Assembly: GCF_015482765.1 (NCBI RefSeq)
Contig: NZ_JADMLB010000010.1
Location: 1 to 32,237 of the forward strand
Length of the DNA: 32,237 nucleotides
Source: Halodesulfovibrio sp.
GTDB taxonomy: Bacteria > Desulfobacterota > Desulfovibrionia > Desulfovibrionales > Desulfovibrionaceae
Direction: 5' to 3'
The position numbers were made by a program, and so were the translations under genes. The notes below the pieces were generated by a model. That model saw only the letters and a program-made list of their open reading frames with translations, searched no databases and was not told the DNA's origin. Below, in pieces: positions 1-7,241 of this stretch. Each line of letters starts with the position of its first letter. The stretch's first letter is position 1.

Positions 1-1
1 A

Positions 2-868
2 GAAACTAAAGCTGGTGCAGTTGTTTGTACTGCCGATCAGGCAGAGAATGTTCAGCGCGCGCTTATTAGTGAAAACCCGTATTTTGACTTTGCTCGTTGT
101 GTTGCCGTTTTTGCCAAACCGCAAGGTGAAATGAAGGGTATTTCTGAACTCGCGTTCATTGATCCTACAGCAACAGTTGCTGATGATGTGACCGTGTACC
201 CGCATGCCTTTATCGGCCCGCGTGCTACTATCGGTTCCGGCACTGTGATCTTCCCGGGTTGCTATATCGGGGAAGATTCTGTTGTTGGTTCGGACTGCAT
301 TCTTTACCCGAATGTTGTTCTCATGGCAGAAACTACCCTTGGTGATGACTGCATTTTACATGCAGGCGTTGTGCTGGGTGCTGATGGATTCGGCTTTGCT
401 CCTACTGAATACGGAGTACAGAAAATCCCTCAGATCGGCACTGTAACTATCGGTAGCGATGTTGAAATTGGTGCGAATTCCACCATCGACCGCGCTGTTC
501 TCGGATCTACTTCCGTGGGCGACGCAACCAAAATTGATAATCTTGTTATGCTCGGGCATAATGTTGAAATGGGCAGCAACTGCCTTATTGTGTCACAGGT
601 AGGTATTTCCGGTTCAACCAAAGTAGGTAACGGAGTTGTCATGGCAGGGCAGGCTGGTATTGCCGGTCACCTGAATATTGGCGACGGTGCTACTGTCGGT
701 CCGAAAACCGGAGTCGGGAAAGATATACCAGCCGGAGTAACAATGGCTGGTATGCCGGCGATGGAAAAGGGGATATTCATGCGTCATACCACTCTTTCTC
801 CGAAAATTCCTGACCTGTTTAAACGAGTAAAACAGCTTGAAAAAGAAATCGAAGCGTTGAAAAAATAG
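2..868 (+). CDS. lpxD: UDP-3-O-acyl-glucosamine N-acyltransferase LpxD (5' partial)
   Basis: The gene is cut by the window start. The reading frame is open from base 2, so 288 residues are visible of a family that is usually about 340, and roughly 50 N-terminal residues are missing. An ATG at 131 is internal and not the start, because the 43 residues before it read as good LpxD sequence. Most of the protein is left-handed beta-helix hexapeptide repeats (for example [16 protein letters not shown]). The likely catalytic His lies in [12 protein letters not shown]. The C-terminus is a short charged helix, as expected. The enzyme adds the N-linked hydroxyacyl chain in lipid A synthesis, using acyl-ACP, in the cytoplasm. 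It is followed 13 nt later by fabZ and then lpxA, the usual lipid A order. Identification is firm. Confidence 0.95.
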   Translation, partial: ETKAGAVVCTADQAENVQRALISENPYFDFARCVAVFAKPQGEMKGISELAFIDPTATVADDVTVYPHAFIGPRATIGSGTVIFPGCYIGEDSVVGSDCILYPNVVLMAETTLGDDCILHAGVVLGADGFGFAPTEYGVQKIPQIGTVTIGSDVEIGANSTIDRAVLGSTSVGDATKIDNLVMLGHNVEMGSNCLIVSQVGISGSTKVGNGVVMAGQAGIAGHLNIGDGATVGPKTGVGKDIPAGVTMAGMPAMEKGIFMRHTTLSPKIPDLFKRVKQLEKEIEALKK

Positions 869-881
869 AGGTACACAAATA

Positions 882-1346
882 ATGACCGCCACCGAACAGA
901 ACATATTGGATATTCGTCAGATTCTTGAAATGCTTCCGCACAGATATCCGTTTTTGCTTGTTGACCGCGTAGAAAACTACGTTCCGTTTAAATCTATTGA
1001 TGCGTACAAAAACGTGACCATGAACGAGCCGTTTTTCCAAGGGCACTTCCCAGGCGTTCCGGTAATGCCGGGTGTTCTTATTATGGAAGCACTCGCTCAA
1101 GCTGGTGGACTGCTTGTAATGAAAAGTACTGATATGCCACTTGAAAACAAGCTGTTCCTCTTTACCGGTATGGAAAAAGTTCGTTTTCGTAGACCGGTAT
1201 ATCCTGGTGACAAGCTCGAGCTGAAGTGTCTTCTGCTTCGCCACAAGTTGAAGTTGTGGAAAATGGAAGGCAAAGCATATGTTAATGGTGTGCTTGCTGC
1301 AGAAGCAGAAATGACAGCTGCTATCATGGATAAGGAGGATATGTAG
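882..1346 (+). CDS. fabZ: 3-hydroxyacyl-ACP dehydratase FabZ
   Basis: The protein has 154 residues, the normal FabZ length. The hot-dog-fold signature is complete: HRYPFLLVDR carries the catalytic His, and GHFPGVPVMPGVLIMEALAQ carries the catalytic Glu and the central helix. FabZ dehydrates 3-hydroxyacyl-ACP in fatty acid elongation. It competes with LpxA and LpxD for the same hydroxyacyl-ACP pool, which is the usual explanation for its place between lpxD and lpxA. A GAGG-type ribosome binding site sits 8-9 nt before the ATG. The downstream lpxA start is 1 nt past the fabZ stop, so the two are probably translationally coupled. Confidence 0.96.
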   Translation: MTATEQNILDIRQILEMLPHRYPFLLVDRVENYVPFKSIDAYKNVTMNEPFFQGHFPGVPVMPGVLIMEALAQAGGLLVMKSTDMPLENKLFLFTGMEKVRFRRPVYPGDKLELKCLLLRHKLKLWKMEGKAYVNGVLAAEAEMTAAIMDKEDM

Positions 1347-1347
1347 C

Positions 1348-2139
1348 GTGGCTACTGAAGTTCATCCTTCCGCCTTTGTTTCGCCTAAAGCGGAGCTGGG
1401 TGAAGGAGTTGTCGTAGGTCCGTGTGCTGTTGTTGAAGATGATGTTATCATCGGCGACGGTACCAGAATCGACGCATTTGCATCTGTTAAGCAGCATACT
1501 CATATGGGGAAGAACAACCATGTTCACTCATATGCAGCTGTTGGTGGTGTGCCTCAGGACCTCAAATTTCATGGTGAAGTAAGCTGGTTGAAAATCGGCG
1601 ATAACAACAGCATCCGTGAATTTGCGACCCTGCATCGTGGTACTGAAGAGGGCGGTTTTGAAACCGTAGTCGGCAGTAACAACCTTTTTATGGCGTATAC
1701 ACACGTTGCTCATGACTGCATGCTTGGTGACAACATCATTATGTCTAACAACGCAACTCTTGCGGGACATGTTGAAGTTGCTGACAATGCTATTCTTGCA
1801 GGCCTGTCTGCTGTGCATCAGTTTGTCCGTATTGGACAGCACGCTTTTGTTGGCGGCATGTCCGGAATTGGACAGGATTTGCCTCCATACATGCTTGCAA
1901 CAGGTAACCGTGCGGGTGTGTTTGGTCCTAACCTTGTAGGACTGCGCCGTTTGAAAGCTTCCCGCGACGTTATCCGTGCGCTTAAAAATGCGTATAAACT
2001 TATCTGGCATTCATCCACACCTCGTAAAGAGGCGTTGGAGCAGCTTGAATATGAATTCGGCAACTTTGCTGAAGTTCTCGAATTTGTTGATTTTGTACGT
2101 AAAAGCGAGCGTGGTATTCTTCAGGCGCATAGCGATTAG
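1348..2139 (+). CDS. lpxA: acyl-ACP--UDP-N-acetylglucosamine O-acyltransferase LpxA
   Basis: LpxA catalyses the first step of lipid A synthesis, O-acylation of UDP-GlcNAc. The protein has 263 residues, close to the family norm. The N-terminal two thirds is hexapeptide-repeat beta-helix, with the catalytic His in YTHVAHDCMLGDN. The C-terminal part is the helical LpxA domain with the LVGLRRLKAS segment. The start is a GTG at 1348, supported by a strong AAGGAGG at 1332-1338 that lies inside the end of fabZ. An intrinsic terminator follows at 2164-2196, before lpxI. Confidence 0.96.
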   Translation: MATEVHPSAFVSPKAELGEGVVVGPCAVVEDDVIIGDGTRIDAFASVKQHTHMGKNNHVHSYAAVGGVPQDLKFHGEVSWLKIGDNNSIREFATLHRGTEEGGFETVVGSNNLFMAYTHVAHDCMLGDNIIMSNNATLAGHVEVADNAILAGLSAVHQFVRIGQHAFVGGMSGIGQDLPPYMLATGNRAGVFGPNLVGLRRLKASRDVIRALKNAYKLIWHSSTPRKEALEQLEYEFGNFAEVLEFVDFVRKSERGILQAHSD

Positions 2140-2163
2140 CTTGCACTGTTGAACTAAAAGATA

Positions 2164-2196
2164 AAGAAGGGAGGTGTAGTGCCTTCCTTCTTTTTT
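2164..2196 (+). terminator. Intrinsic terminator between lpxA and lpxI
   Basis: An 11-bp stem (AAGAAGGGAGG with CCTTCCTTCTT, one G-U pair) has a 7-nt loop and runs into six T. It lies inside an otherwise continuous operon, 25 nt after the lpxA stop and just before the lpxI start. Partial read-through would set lpxI expression below that of lpxDA-fabZ. Confidence 0.75.
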
Positions 2197-2216
2197 AGTA
2201 TATGGAGCAAAACAAT

Positions 2217-3053
2217 ATGGCAGCATTACAGGAACGAATTGGGATTATTGCTGGTGCAGGACAATTTCCTGAGCTTGTAGCCCAAGGCGCCCGTAACGAT
2301 GGGCTTGGTGTTGTTATGTGTGGATTTGTGGGACATACAGATCCTGCAATTGAAAAGTATGCGGATGAATTCGAAATGCTTCATCTTGGTGCTCTTTCAA
2401 AATTGATTCAATATTTTAAGAAGAACGGCGTGCAGCGCGTATGTTTTGCCGGTGCAATCAACAAGCCGAAAGCGCTTGATGTGCGACCTGATTTACGCGC
2501 GGCTAAAGTACTGTTTAAAGTTCGCTCCAAAGGGGATGATGTTCTTCTGCGCGGTGTGCTTGACGAGCTTGAGTCTGAAGGGCTGCAAATAGTGCAGGCA
2601 GCAGAGCTGGTTCCCAACCTCCGTGGGCCTGCCGGGGTTCTGACGAAGAAGAAACTCACCGACAAGCAGCGCGAGACGTTGGCATACGGTATTCCTATCG
2701 GAGAAAAAGTCGGTAGTATGGATATCGGACAGTGCATTGTTGTGCGTGAGCATATGGTTATTGCAGTTGAGTGTCTGGAAGGAACGGATGCAACAATTAA
2801 ACGCGGTGCTGAGCTTGGTGGTAAGGGCTGTATTGCGATTAAATTACTGAAACCAAATCAGGACGAACGCATTGACCTTCCGGCTCTTGGGTTGAATACT
2901 ATTCAAAATTTGGTAGATGGCGGATATTCCTGCCTTGCTTACTACGCTGGTAAGACACTCTTTTTTGATAGAGAAGAGGCTATTGCTCTTGCTAATGAGC
3001 ACAATATCGCAATCGTCGGTGTTGATGAGGCTTTTGTTACAAGTTTGCAGTAG
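2217..3053 (+). CDS. lpxI: UDP-2,3-diacylglucosamine pyrophosphatase LpxI (DUF1009)
   Basis: LpxI hydrolyses UDP-2,3-diacylglucosamine to lipid X, replacing LpxH in organisms that lack it. Family features seen are IGIIAGAGQFPELVA at the N-terminus, FAGAINKPKALD, and VGSMDIGQCIVVRE with a conserved C-terminal domain. An ATG at 2202 is also in frame, but nothing resembling a ribosome binding site precedes it, and it abuts the T-tract of the terminator. The ATG at 2217 has GGAG at 2204-2207 with 9-nt spacing, so I take it as the start (278 residues). The gene follows lpxA, the common arrangement in sulfate reducers. No lpxB follows; the next gene is thiM after a strong terminator. Confidence 0.93.
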   Translation: MAALQERIGIIAGAGQFPELVAQGARNDGLGVVMCGFVGHTDPAIEKYADEFEMLHLGALSKLIQYFKKNGVQRVCFAGAINKPKALDVRPDLRAAKVLFKVRSKGDDVLLRGVLDELESEGLQIVQAAELVPNLRGPAGVLTKKKLTDKQRETLAYGIPIGEKVGSMDIGQCIVVREHMVIAVECLEGTDATIKRGAELGGKGCIAIKLLKPNQDERIDLPALGLNTIQNLVDGGYSCLAYYAGKTLFFDREEAIALANEHNIAIVGVDEAFVTSLQ

Positions 3054-3079
3054 ATAATGTCTACTTTTACAGTTCCTTG

Positions 3080-3137
3080 ACGGAACAGGGAGTGTACTAT
3101 GTCATTCTGATAGTGTACACTGTCTGTTCCGTTTTTT
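3080..3137 (+). terminator. Intrinsic terminator after lpxI
   Basis: A long imperfect hairpin: ACGGAACAG and AGTGTACTAT on the left pair with ATAGTGTACACT and CTGTTCCGT on the right, followed by TTTTTT at 3132-3137. It closes the lipid A operon. Confidence 0.85.
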
Positions 3138-3156
3138 ATTTGCAATATAGTATCTT

Positions 3157-3185
3157 ACGCGTAGAGTATGACTTATTCTACACGT
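3157..3185. promoter_or_regulatory. Imperfect dyad upstream of thiM
   Basis: ACGCGTAGA and TCTACACGT form an imperfect inverted repeat separated by 11 nt, ending 34 nt before the thiM start. It could be an operator or a leader hairpin. No TPP riboswitch core is visible in the 80 nt between the lpxI terminator and thiM. Confidence 0.3.
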
Positions 3186-3219
3186 GTGAGACACATAACG
3201 TCATTGAGGAAGGTGCACT

Positions 3220-4023
3220 ATGATTTCACGTAATACAGTTTGGGATAATATAGATAAAGTGCGTGGCAGCGGACCGGTCGTCCATAGCATTACGAACTAT
3301 GTTGTCATGAATTCTACCGCTAATGCTCTTTTAAGTGCGGGCGCCTCACCAATAATGGCTCATGCAAAAGAGGAACTGGAAGAGCTGGTAATTTTATCCG
3401 GTGCTCTTGTTTTAAATATCGGGACGTTAAGCCCTGCATGGATTGAGAGTATGCGCTTAGGTGCTTCTATTGCTGCTGCAAACTACAAGCCTGTGGTTCT
3501 TGATCCTGTTGGTGCCGGTGCTTCCAAATTACGCACAAGCACCTCTCTTTCCTTATTGGAAGAGGGCGGAATTTCACTTGTTCGTGGCAATGCCTCTGAG
3601 ATTATGGCACTTGCAGGTACCGGTGCCGCAACTCGCGGTGTTGATTCCTGTAATGATACAAGTGAAGCAGAGAAGAGCGCTAAAACTCTCGCAAAAAAAT
3701 ACAGATGTATTGTTGCTGTTTCCGGGTGTATTGATGTTGTAACAGATGGCGATACCGTCTACCATATTACAGGCGGTAGTGAATACATGCCGCTGGTAAC
3801 AGGTATGGGATGTATCGCGACCGCTATCTGCGGTGCACATCTTGCGATTTGTGAAGATAGATTTGCTGCGGCAGTTTCTGCAATGGGCTGTATGGCTGCT
3901 GCAGGTGGAGTTGCGGAACTTGCATCCAATGGTCCCGGCTCATTTGCCGTGCAGTTTATTGATGCACTTCATAATGTTACTGAAAACGACATAAACAGAC
4001 TTGTCGAAGTGAGGGTTGTGTAA
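3220..4023 (+). CDS. thiM: hydroxyethylthiazole kinase ThiM
   Basis: ThiM phosphorylates 4-methyl-5-(2-hydroxyethyl)thiazole, a salvage step of thiamine synthesis. The protein has 267 residues, the usual length. Ribokinase-like features are VVLDPVGAGAS, the substrate-side VRGNASEIMALAG, and the anion-hole region GMGCIATAICGAH. The family usually has GTGC where this protein has GMGC. A GAGGAAGG ribosome binding site precedes the ATG. The stop TAA overlaps the thiE ATG by one base, so the pair is translationally coupled. Confidence 0.95.
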   Translation: MISRNTVWDNIDKVRGSGPVVHSITNYVVMNSTANALLSAGASPIMAHAKEELEELVILSGALVLNIGTLSPAWIESMRLGASIAAANYKPVVLDPVGAGASKLRTSTSLSLLEEGGISLVRGNASEIMALAGTGAATRGVDSCNDTSEAEKSAKTLAKKYRCIVAVSGCIDVVTDGDTVYHITGGSEYMPLVTGMGCIATAICGAHLAICEDRFAAAVSAMGCMAAAGGVAELASNGPGSFAVQFIDALHNVTENDINRLVEVRVV

Positions 4024-4652
4024 TGAGGCAACGTGCAGATTTCTCACTTTATCTGGTAACAGATAGTAGCCGTTGTACAATGATGCCGCTTGAAGAAACT
4101 GTTGCCGCTGCTGTTCGTGGCGGCGTGACAATGGTTCAGCTGCGTGAAAAGACAATGGAAACCCGTAAATTTGTTGAATGCGCCCGTCAATTGCGTGCGT
4201 TACTTTCTCCGTTGGATATTCCTCTTATTATCAATGACCGTGTGGACATTGCGTTAGCTGTTCGAGCTGACGGTGTGCATGTTGGACAGACTGATATGCG
4301 TGTACAGGATGTGCGTGCGTTGATTGGCGGAGAAGCTATTGTCGGAATTACTGTTGAAACTCCGGAGCAGATCGAAGAAGCCAATGCGCTGGATATTGAT
4401 TACATTGGGATTTCGCCTGTGTTTTCTACTCCTTCTGTACCTCGTGATGTTAAACCATGGCAGATTCCCGGAGTGCAAAAAGCAAGAAGCCTGACCAGTC
4501 TTCCGATTGTCGGTTTTGAAGGAATTACTACTGCAAATGCAGCAGAGGTTATAGCTGCAGGAGCAGATGGAGTTGCCGTTGTGTCTGCCATTTGCGGTGC
4601 ATTGTCACCAAAGGATGCCGCAGAAGAATTGCGCAACGCAGCCTTTGTGTAA
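4023..4652 (+). CDS. thiE: thiamine-phosphate synthase ThiE
   Basis: ThiE joins hydroxymethylpyrimidine diphosphate to thiazole phosphate to give thiamine monophosphate. The 209-residue TIM barrel shows the expected motifs: MVQLREKTM, IINDRVDIALAV, DGVHVGQTD, GISPVFSTPS (phosphate binding) and VVSAI near the end. It takes the product of ThiM directly, so thiM-thiE form a compact salvage pair. No thiC, thiG or thiD is present in the window. Confidence 0.96.
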   Translation: MRQRADFSLYLVTDSSRCTMMPLEETVAAAVRGGVTMVQLREKTMETRKFVECARQLRALLSPLDIPLIINDRVDIALAVRADGVHVGQTDMRVQDVRALIGGEAIVGITVETPEQIEEANALDIDYIGISPVFSTPSVPRDVKPWQIPGVQKARSLTSLPIVGFEGITTANAAEVIAAGADGVAVVSAICGALSPKDAAEELRNAAFV

Positions 4653-4697
4653 ACAACGGGGCAGTTGAAGAACTACCTAGAGTTTTGTGAGGGGTAT

Positions 4698-5012
4698 ATG
4701 AAGATTGCTGTGGCAGCGAGAAAAAGAAACGATATGTATGTAGTAGAGCCGGTGTTTGGTCGTGCCGACATGTTTGTTATCGTTGAAAAAGGCGGTGATG
4801 CACGTGTTGTTCAGGAAAATCCTTACAGGGATGATCCAGAGGCGGCAGGGCGAAAGGTGGCTCAGTGGCTTATTAAAGAAGGCGTAAACACTGTGCTTTG
4901 TGGTGACGTGGGCGCTAAAACTCGTTTGTACCTGAGTGAAGGCGGTATTTTTTCCGGCATCGGGTATGACGGGACAGTGGATGATGCATTGAAAAGGTAC
5001 TTTGCGTCATAG
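4698..5012 (+). CDS. NifX/NifB-type dinitrogenase iron-molybdenum cofactor domain protein
   Basis: This small protein (104 residues) starts MKIAVAARKR and continues through VVEPVFGRADMFVIVE, then WLIKEGVNTVLCGDVGAKTRLYL. That is the RNase H-like fold of the NifX/NafY/NifB C-terminal family, which binds iron-molybdenum cofactor precursors or other metal clusters. A TTG 33 nt upstream is in frame, but the ATG at 4698 is preceded by TGAGGGG, so I use it. It lies 45 nt after thiE and may be cotranscribed. Standalone members are common in sulfate reducers, and many have no known partner. Its target here cannot be told from sequence. Confidence 0.82.
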   Translation: MKIAVAARKRNDMYVVEPVFGRADMFVIVEKGGDARVVQENPYRDDPEAAGRKVAQWLIKEGVNTVLCGDVGAKTRLYLSEGGIFSGIGYDGTVDDALKRYFAS

Positions 5013-5049
5013 TGAGCCAAGCATACATTTTTTAGAGAACAAAAGTAGA

Positions 5050-5082
5050 GCGACACACCGGTAACGATGTGTCGCTTTTTTT
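5050..5082 (+). terminator. Intrinsic terminator after the thiM operon
   Basis: Perfect 8-bp stem GCGACACA/TGTGTCGC with a 10-nt loop, then seven T. It lies between convergent transcription units and touches the stop codon of the minus-strand regulator. Confidence 0.9.
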
Positions 5083-6943
5083 ATTGTTTTTCAATTTTCA
5101 GCTTCTGCATGCGCGATCGGAGTGTAGTTGGTTTGATTCCTAACAACTCGGCTGCGCCTCCATTTCCTTGAACCCGCCAGTTTGTTGCTTCAAGTGCCTG
5201 AACAATATTTTCCCGTTGCATTGCACTCCATTCGGCCTCGGTAATAATATCCTGAGGGCGTGGCGGTGCTGCGGGAGGCTGAGCTGGTGACTGTGCAGAG
5301 GAGTAGGCATGTACATTCATCTCCTGCGGTGGCGTAGCATGGCTGTTATCTTGAATGTAAAATTCCATGCTGCCGCTATGGGACATAATGACTGCACGTT
5401 CGACGACGTTTTGCAGTTCCCTCACGTTTCCCGGCCAGTCGTATGCTTGCAGCTTTTCAACGTGATGCGGCTTGAGCCGAGGAGGAGTGATCTTCATGCG
5501 TTCCGCTGCAAGGCTTATAAAGTGCCTTGCAAGCAGTGGAATATCGTTACGGCGCTCTCGAAGGGGTGGAACGTTGATTGGAAAGACTGAAAGTCTAAAG
5601 TATAAATCCTGTCGGAATCGTCCGGCGGCGACTTCTTTAGTAAGGTCTTTGTTGGTTGCTGCGATAATTCGTACGTTCACTTTTCTGGAGCGTTCATCAC
5701 CTACAGGTTCAAAGGTGCCTTCCTGTAATACCCGTAGCAGTTTTCCCTGAAGTTCTAGTGGGATTTCTCCAACTTCATCAAGGAAGAGAGTGCCGCCGTC
5801 TGCCATTTGGAAACGACCGACCCTGTCGCGGATTGCTCCGGTGAATGATCCTTTTACATGACCGAAGAATTCACTTTCAAAAAGTTCATGCGGAATGGCA
5901 GAACAGTTAACGCGCACAAATGCATTTTGGTTTCGTGGCGAACGGTTGTGAATTGCTCCCGCGAGGAGCTCTTTACCGGTACCGGATTCACCGAGAAGAA
6001 GTACGCTGGCATCTGTTGGAGAAACAACTTCAATTTGCTCCATCACATGGACAAGTGTGTCAGAATCTCCAATCAGGTTGTCATCAAGACGTTTCTCTTG
6101 AACCGCACGACGCAGTAATTCGTTTTCCAACTCCAATTCACCACGTAGCTTTTGAATTTCTTCAAAGGCAACCGCGTTGACCAGTGCTCGAGCTACGGTG
6201 TCTGCAAAAATTTTATGCATTTTTTGATGCATGGAATGGAGCTGCGCAAAAGGACCAACCATAGGGCGGTCATAAAACGTTGATAAGATGCCAAGGAATT
6301 CGTCGTTGTACATGACTGGAAAAGAGGAATACGCATAATATCCTTCGTCAATTGCCCAGCTGGGGCGGCTCCAGTCTTCAGGTGAAGAGCCTATGGATGG
6401 AATTCCTTTACGGCATGAATCGAAAATTGGTTCTGTAACGGGCACGAGATCATATGTCCCCAGAGCGTGTGTCCAATCAGAAGGAGAACGGTCATTAACA
6501 CCAGAGAAGGCTACGAGTTTTAACATTGATTCGGCAGAAGGGTGCGGTGTTACAATATCTGCCATTTTTTGTGTTGGACGTAACCAAAAAGCCCCCATTG
6601 TTACATGGGTTCCCTTGTAGCCAGTGCTTGCCCGCTCGATGATTTTAGAAGGGTCACGTTCATGGGCAACAGAAAGCATGAGGTCTAGAAATGGTGTGAT
6701 GTCCAGAGAGTTAAGCTTGGTCTGCAGGCGCTTATAGCTTTTAGGATGCTTTTGTACCGGTTCCTGATGCTCTATAGGCTCAGAGGGCAGAGGGAAAGGT
6801 TCCTGCTTTGAATCTTCAGGAAGTGGATAATCGCTGATGGTCACATCTCGACCTGAAAAGGTAGTGCAAAAGACACGCTCTGTTCTTTTTGAAGTCTTTT
6901 GCGTATCGCTTTTGCTATGTAACTTGTTGTCAGATGGTGCCAT
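5081..6943 (-). CDS. FhlA/NorR-like sigma-54-dependent activator (GAF-AAA+-Fis HTH)
   Basis: The protein has 620 residues. After a low-complexity N-terminus, about residues 80-250 look like a GAF-type sensor domain. A short coiled linker follows (FEEIQKLRGELELENELL), then the AAA+ sigma-54 interaction domain: Walker A GESGTGKE near 318-325, GSFTGA near 365-370, Walker B GGTLFLDE near 383-390. After a Pro-rich linker, the final 36 residues are a Fis-type helix-turn-helix with GAAELLGIKPTTLRSRM, most like FhlA-family activators. The frame extends 63 nt further upstream, but the chosen ATG has GAGGGGA 5-6 nt before it. Palindromic sites lie 21-59 bp upstream of the start, and a divergent sigma-54 promoter lies beyond them. 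No phosphoreceiver is present, so a small ligand sensed by the GAF domain is the likely input. Confidence 0.92.
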   Translation of the reverse strand: MAPSDNKLHSKSDTQKTSKRTERVFCTTFSGRDVTISDYPLPEDSKQEPFPLPSEPIEHQEPVQKHPKSYKRLQTKLNSLDITPFLDLMLSVAHERDPSKIIERASTGYKGTHVTMGAFWLRPTQKMADIVTPHPSAESMLKLVAFSGVNDRSPSDWTHALGTYDLVPVTEPIFDSCRKGIPSIGSSPEDWSRPSWAIDEGYYAYSSFPVMYNDEFLGILSTFYDRPMVGPFAQLHSMHQKMHKIFADTVARALVNAVAFEEIQKLRGELELENELLRRAVQEKRLDDNLIGDSDTLVHVMEQIEVVSPTDASVLLLGESGTGKELLAGAIHNRSPRNQNAFVRVNCSAIPHELFESEFFGHVKGSFTGAIRDRVGRFQMADGGTLFLDEVGEIPLELQGKLLRVLQEGTFEPVGDERSRKVNVRIIAATNKDLTKEVAAGRFRQDLYFRLSVFPINVPPLRERRNDIPLLARHFISLAAERMKITPPRLKPHHVEKLQAYDWPGNVRELQNVVERAVIMSHSGSMEFYIQDNSHATPPQEMNVHAYSSAQSPAQPPAAPPRPQDIITEAEWSAMQRENIVQALEATNWRVQGNGGAAELLGIKPTTLRSRMQKLKIEKQ

Positions 6944-6963
6944 TATTTCCCCTCGCTCCATTA

Positions 6964-7002
6964 TTTCGTTACGAAAAATCGTAATCAACGAAATTTCGTA
7001 AC
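6964..7002. promoter_or_regulatory. Paired palindromes, candidate FhlA-like upstream activating sites
   Basis: Four half-sites of TTTCGT/ACGAAA occur. TTTCGTTACGAAA at 6964-6976 is a palindrome with a 1-nt centre, and ACGAAATTTCGT at 6988-6999 is a perfect 12-mer. An outer repeat GTTACGAAA...TTTCGTAAC spans 6968-7002. They resemble the FhlA box as I recall it (CATTTCGTACGAAATG). They lie about -130 to -95 from the predicted sigma-54 start at 7094, a normal enhancer distance. They also lie just upstream of the divergent activator gene, so autoregulation is possible. Confidence 0.65.
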
Positions 7003-7066
7003 CCACTCAAGAGTGAGCGTCAACGGAAAAGTGTTGGTATTCGCCGGATTGCCCTGAACACCGTTT

Positions 7067-7083
7067 TTGGCACAGGTTGTGCT
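7067..7083 (+). promoter_or_regulatory. Sigma-54 (-24/-12) promoter
   Basis: TTGGCACAGGTTGTGCT has the invariant GG and GC separated by exactly 10 nt and a perfect TTGGCAC -24 element. The -12 element is GTGC instead of TTGC. It reads away from the minus-strand sigma-54 activator. The predicted start is about 7094, with no credible protein gene before the terminator at 7179. Confidence 0.7.
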
Positions 7084-7093
7084 ACTATGAAAA

Positions 7094-7216
7094 CAAAAGA
7101 ACGGTATATACCGCTCTTTTCGGTGTCAAGTCCGTGTGGTCCCTCGCTTCACGGAAATGATTCAGTCGCTTCATTTTTGACAAAAACCCAGTGTTCCCCT
7201 CACTGGGTTTTTGTCG
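7094..7216 (+). ncRNA. Candidate sigma-54-dependent small RNA, about 120 nt
   Basis: Not a known family to me; predicted from promoter, structure and terminator. From the inferred start, hairpin 1 (7095-7120) pairs AAAAGA/TCTTTT and CGGT/ACCG. Hairpin 2 (7131-7155) pairs TCCGTG/CACGGA around a pyrimidine-rich loop. A U-rich single-stranded stretch (7156-7178) follows, and hairpin 3 is the terminator (7179-7215). An ATG at 7087 opens a frame of 97 codons, but it lies upstream of the predicted start, crosses the terminator and overlaps the aminotransferase. The loops CCCTCGCT (7141-7148) and TTCCCCT (7194-7200) are complementary to the ribosome binding site region of the divergent activator. 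Expression has not been shown. Confidence 0.55.
7179..7215. terminator. Bidirectional intrinsic terminator
   Basis: Perfect 15-bp inverted repeat GACAAAAACCCAGTG/CACTGGGTTTTTGTC with the loop TTCCCCT. The GC core with flanking A/T tracts works on both strands: plus for the candidate small RNA, minus for the aminotransferase that ends at 7242. Confidence 0.85.
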
Positions 7217-7241
7217 TTCTATGTACTGATTTTTACAGCTT

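Noticed and set aside
3138-3219. TPP riboswitch before thiM
   Set aside because: The 80-nt gap is short and shows no CTGAGA or ACCTGA core elements.
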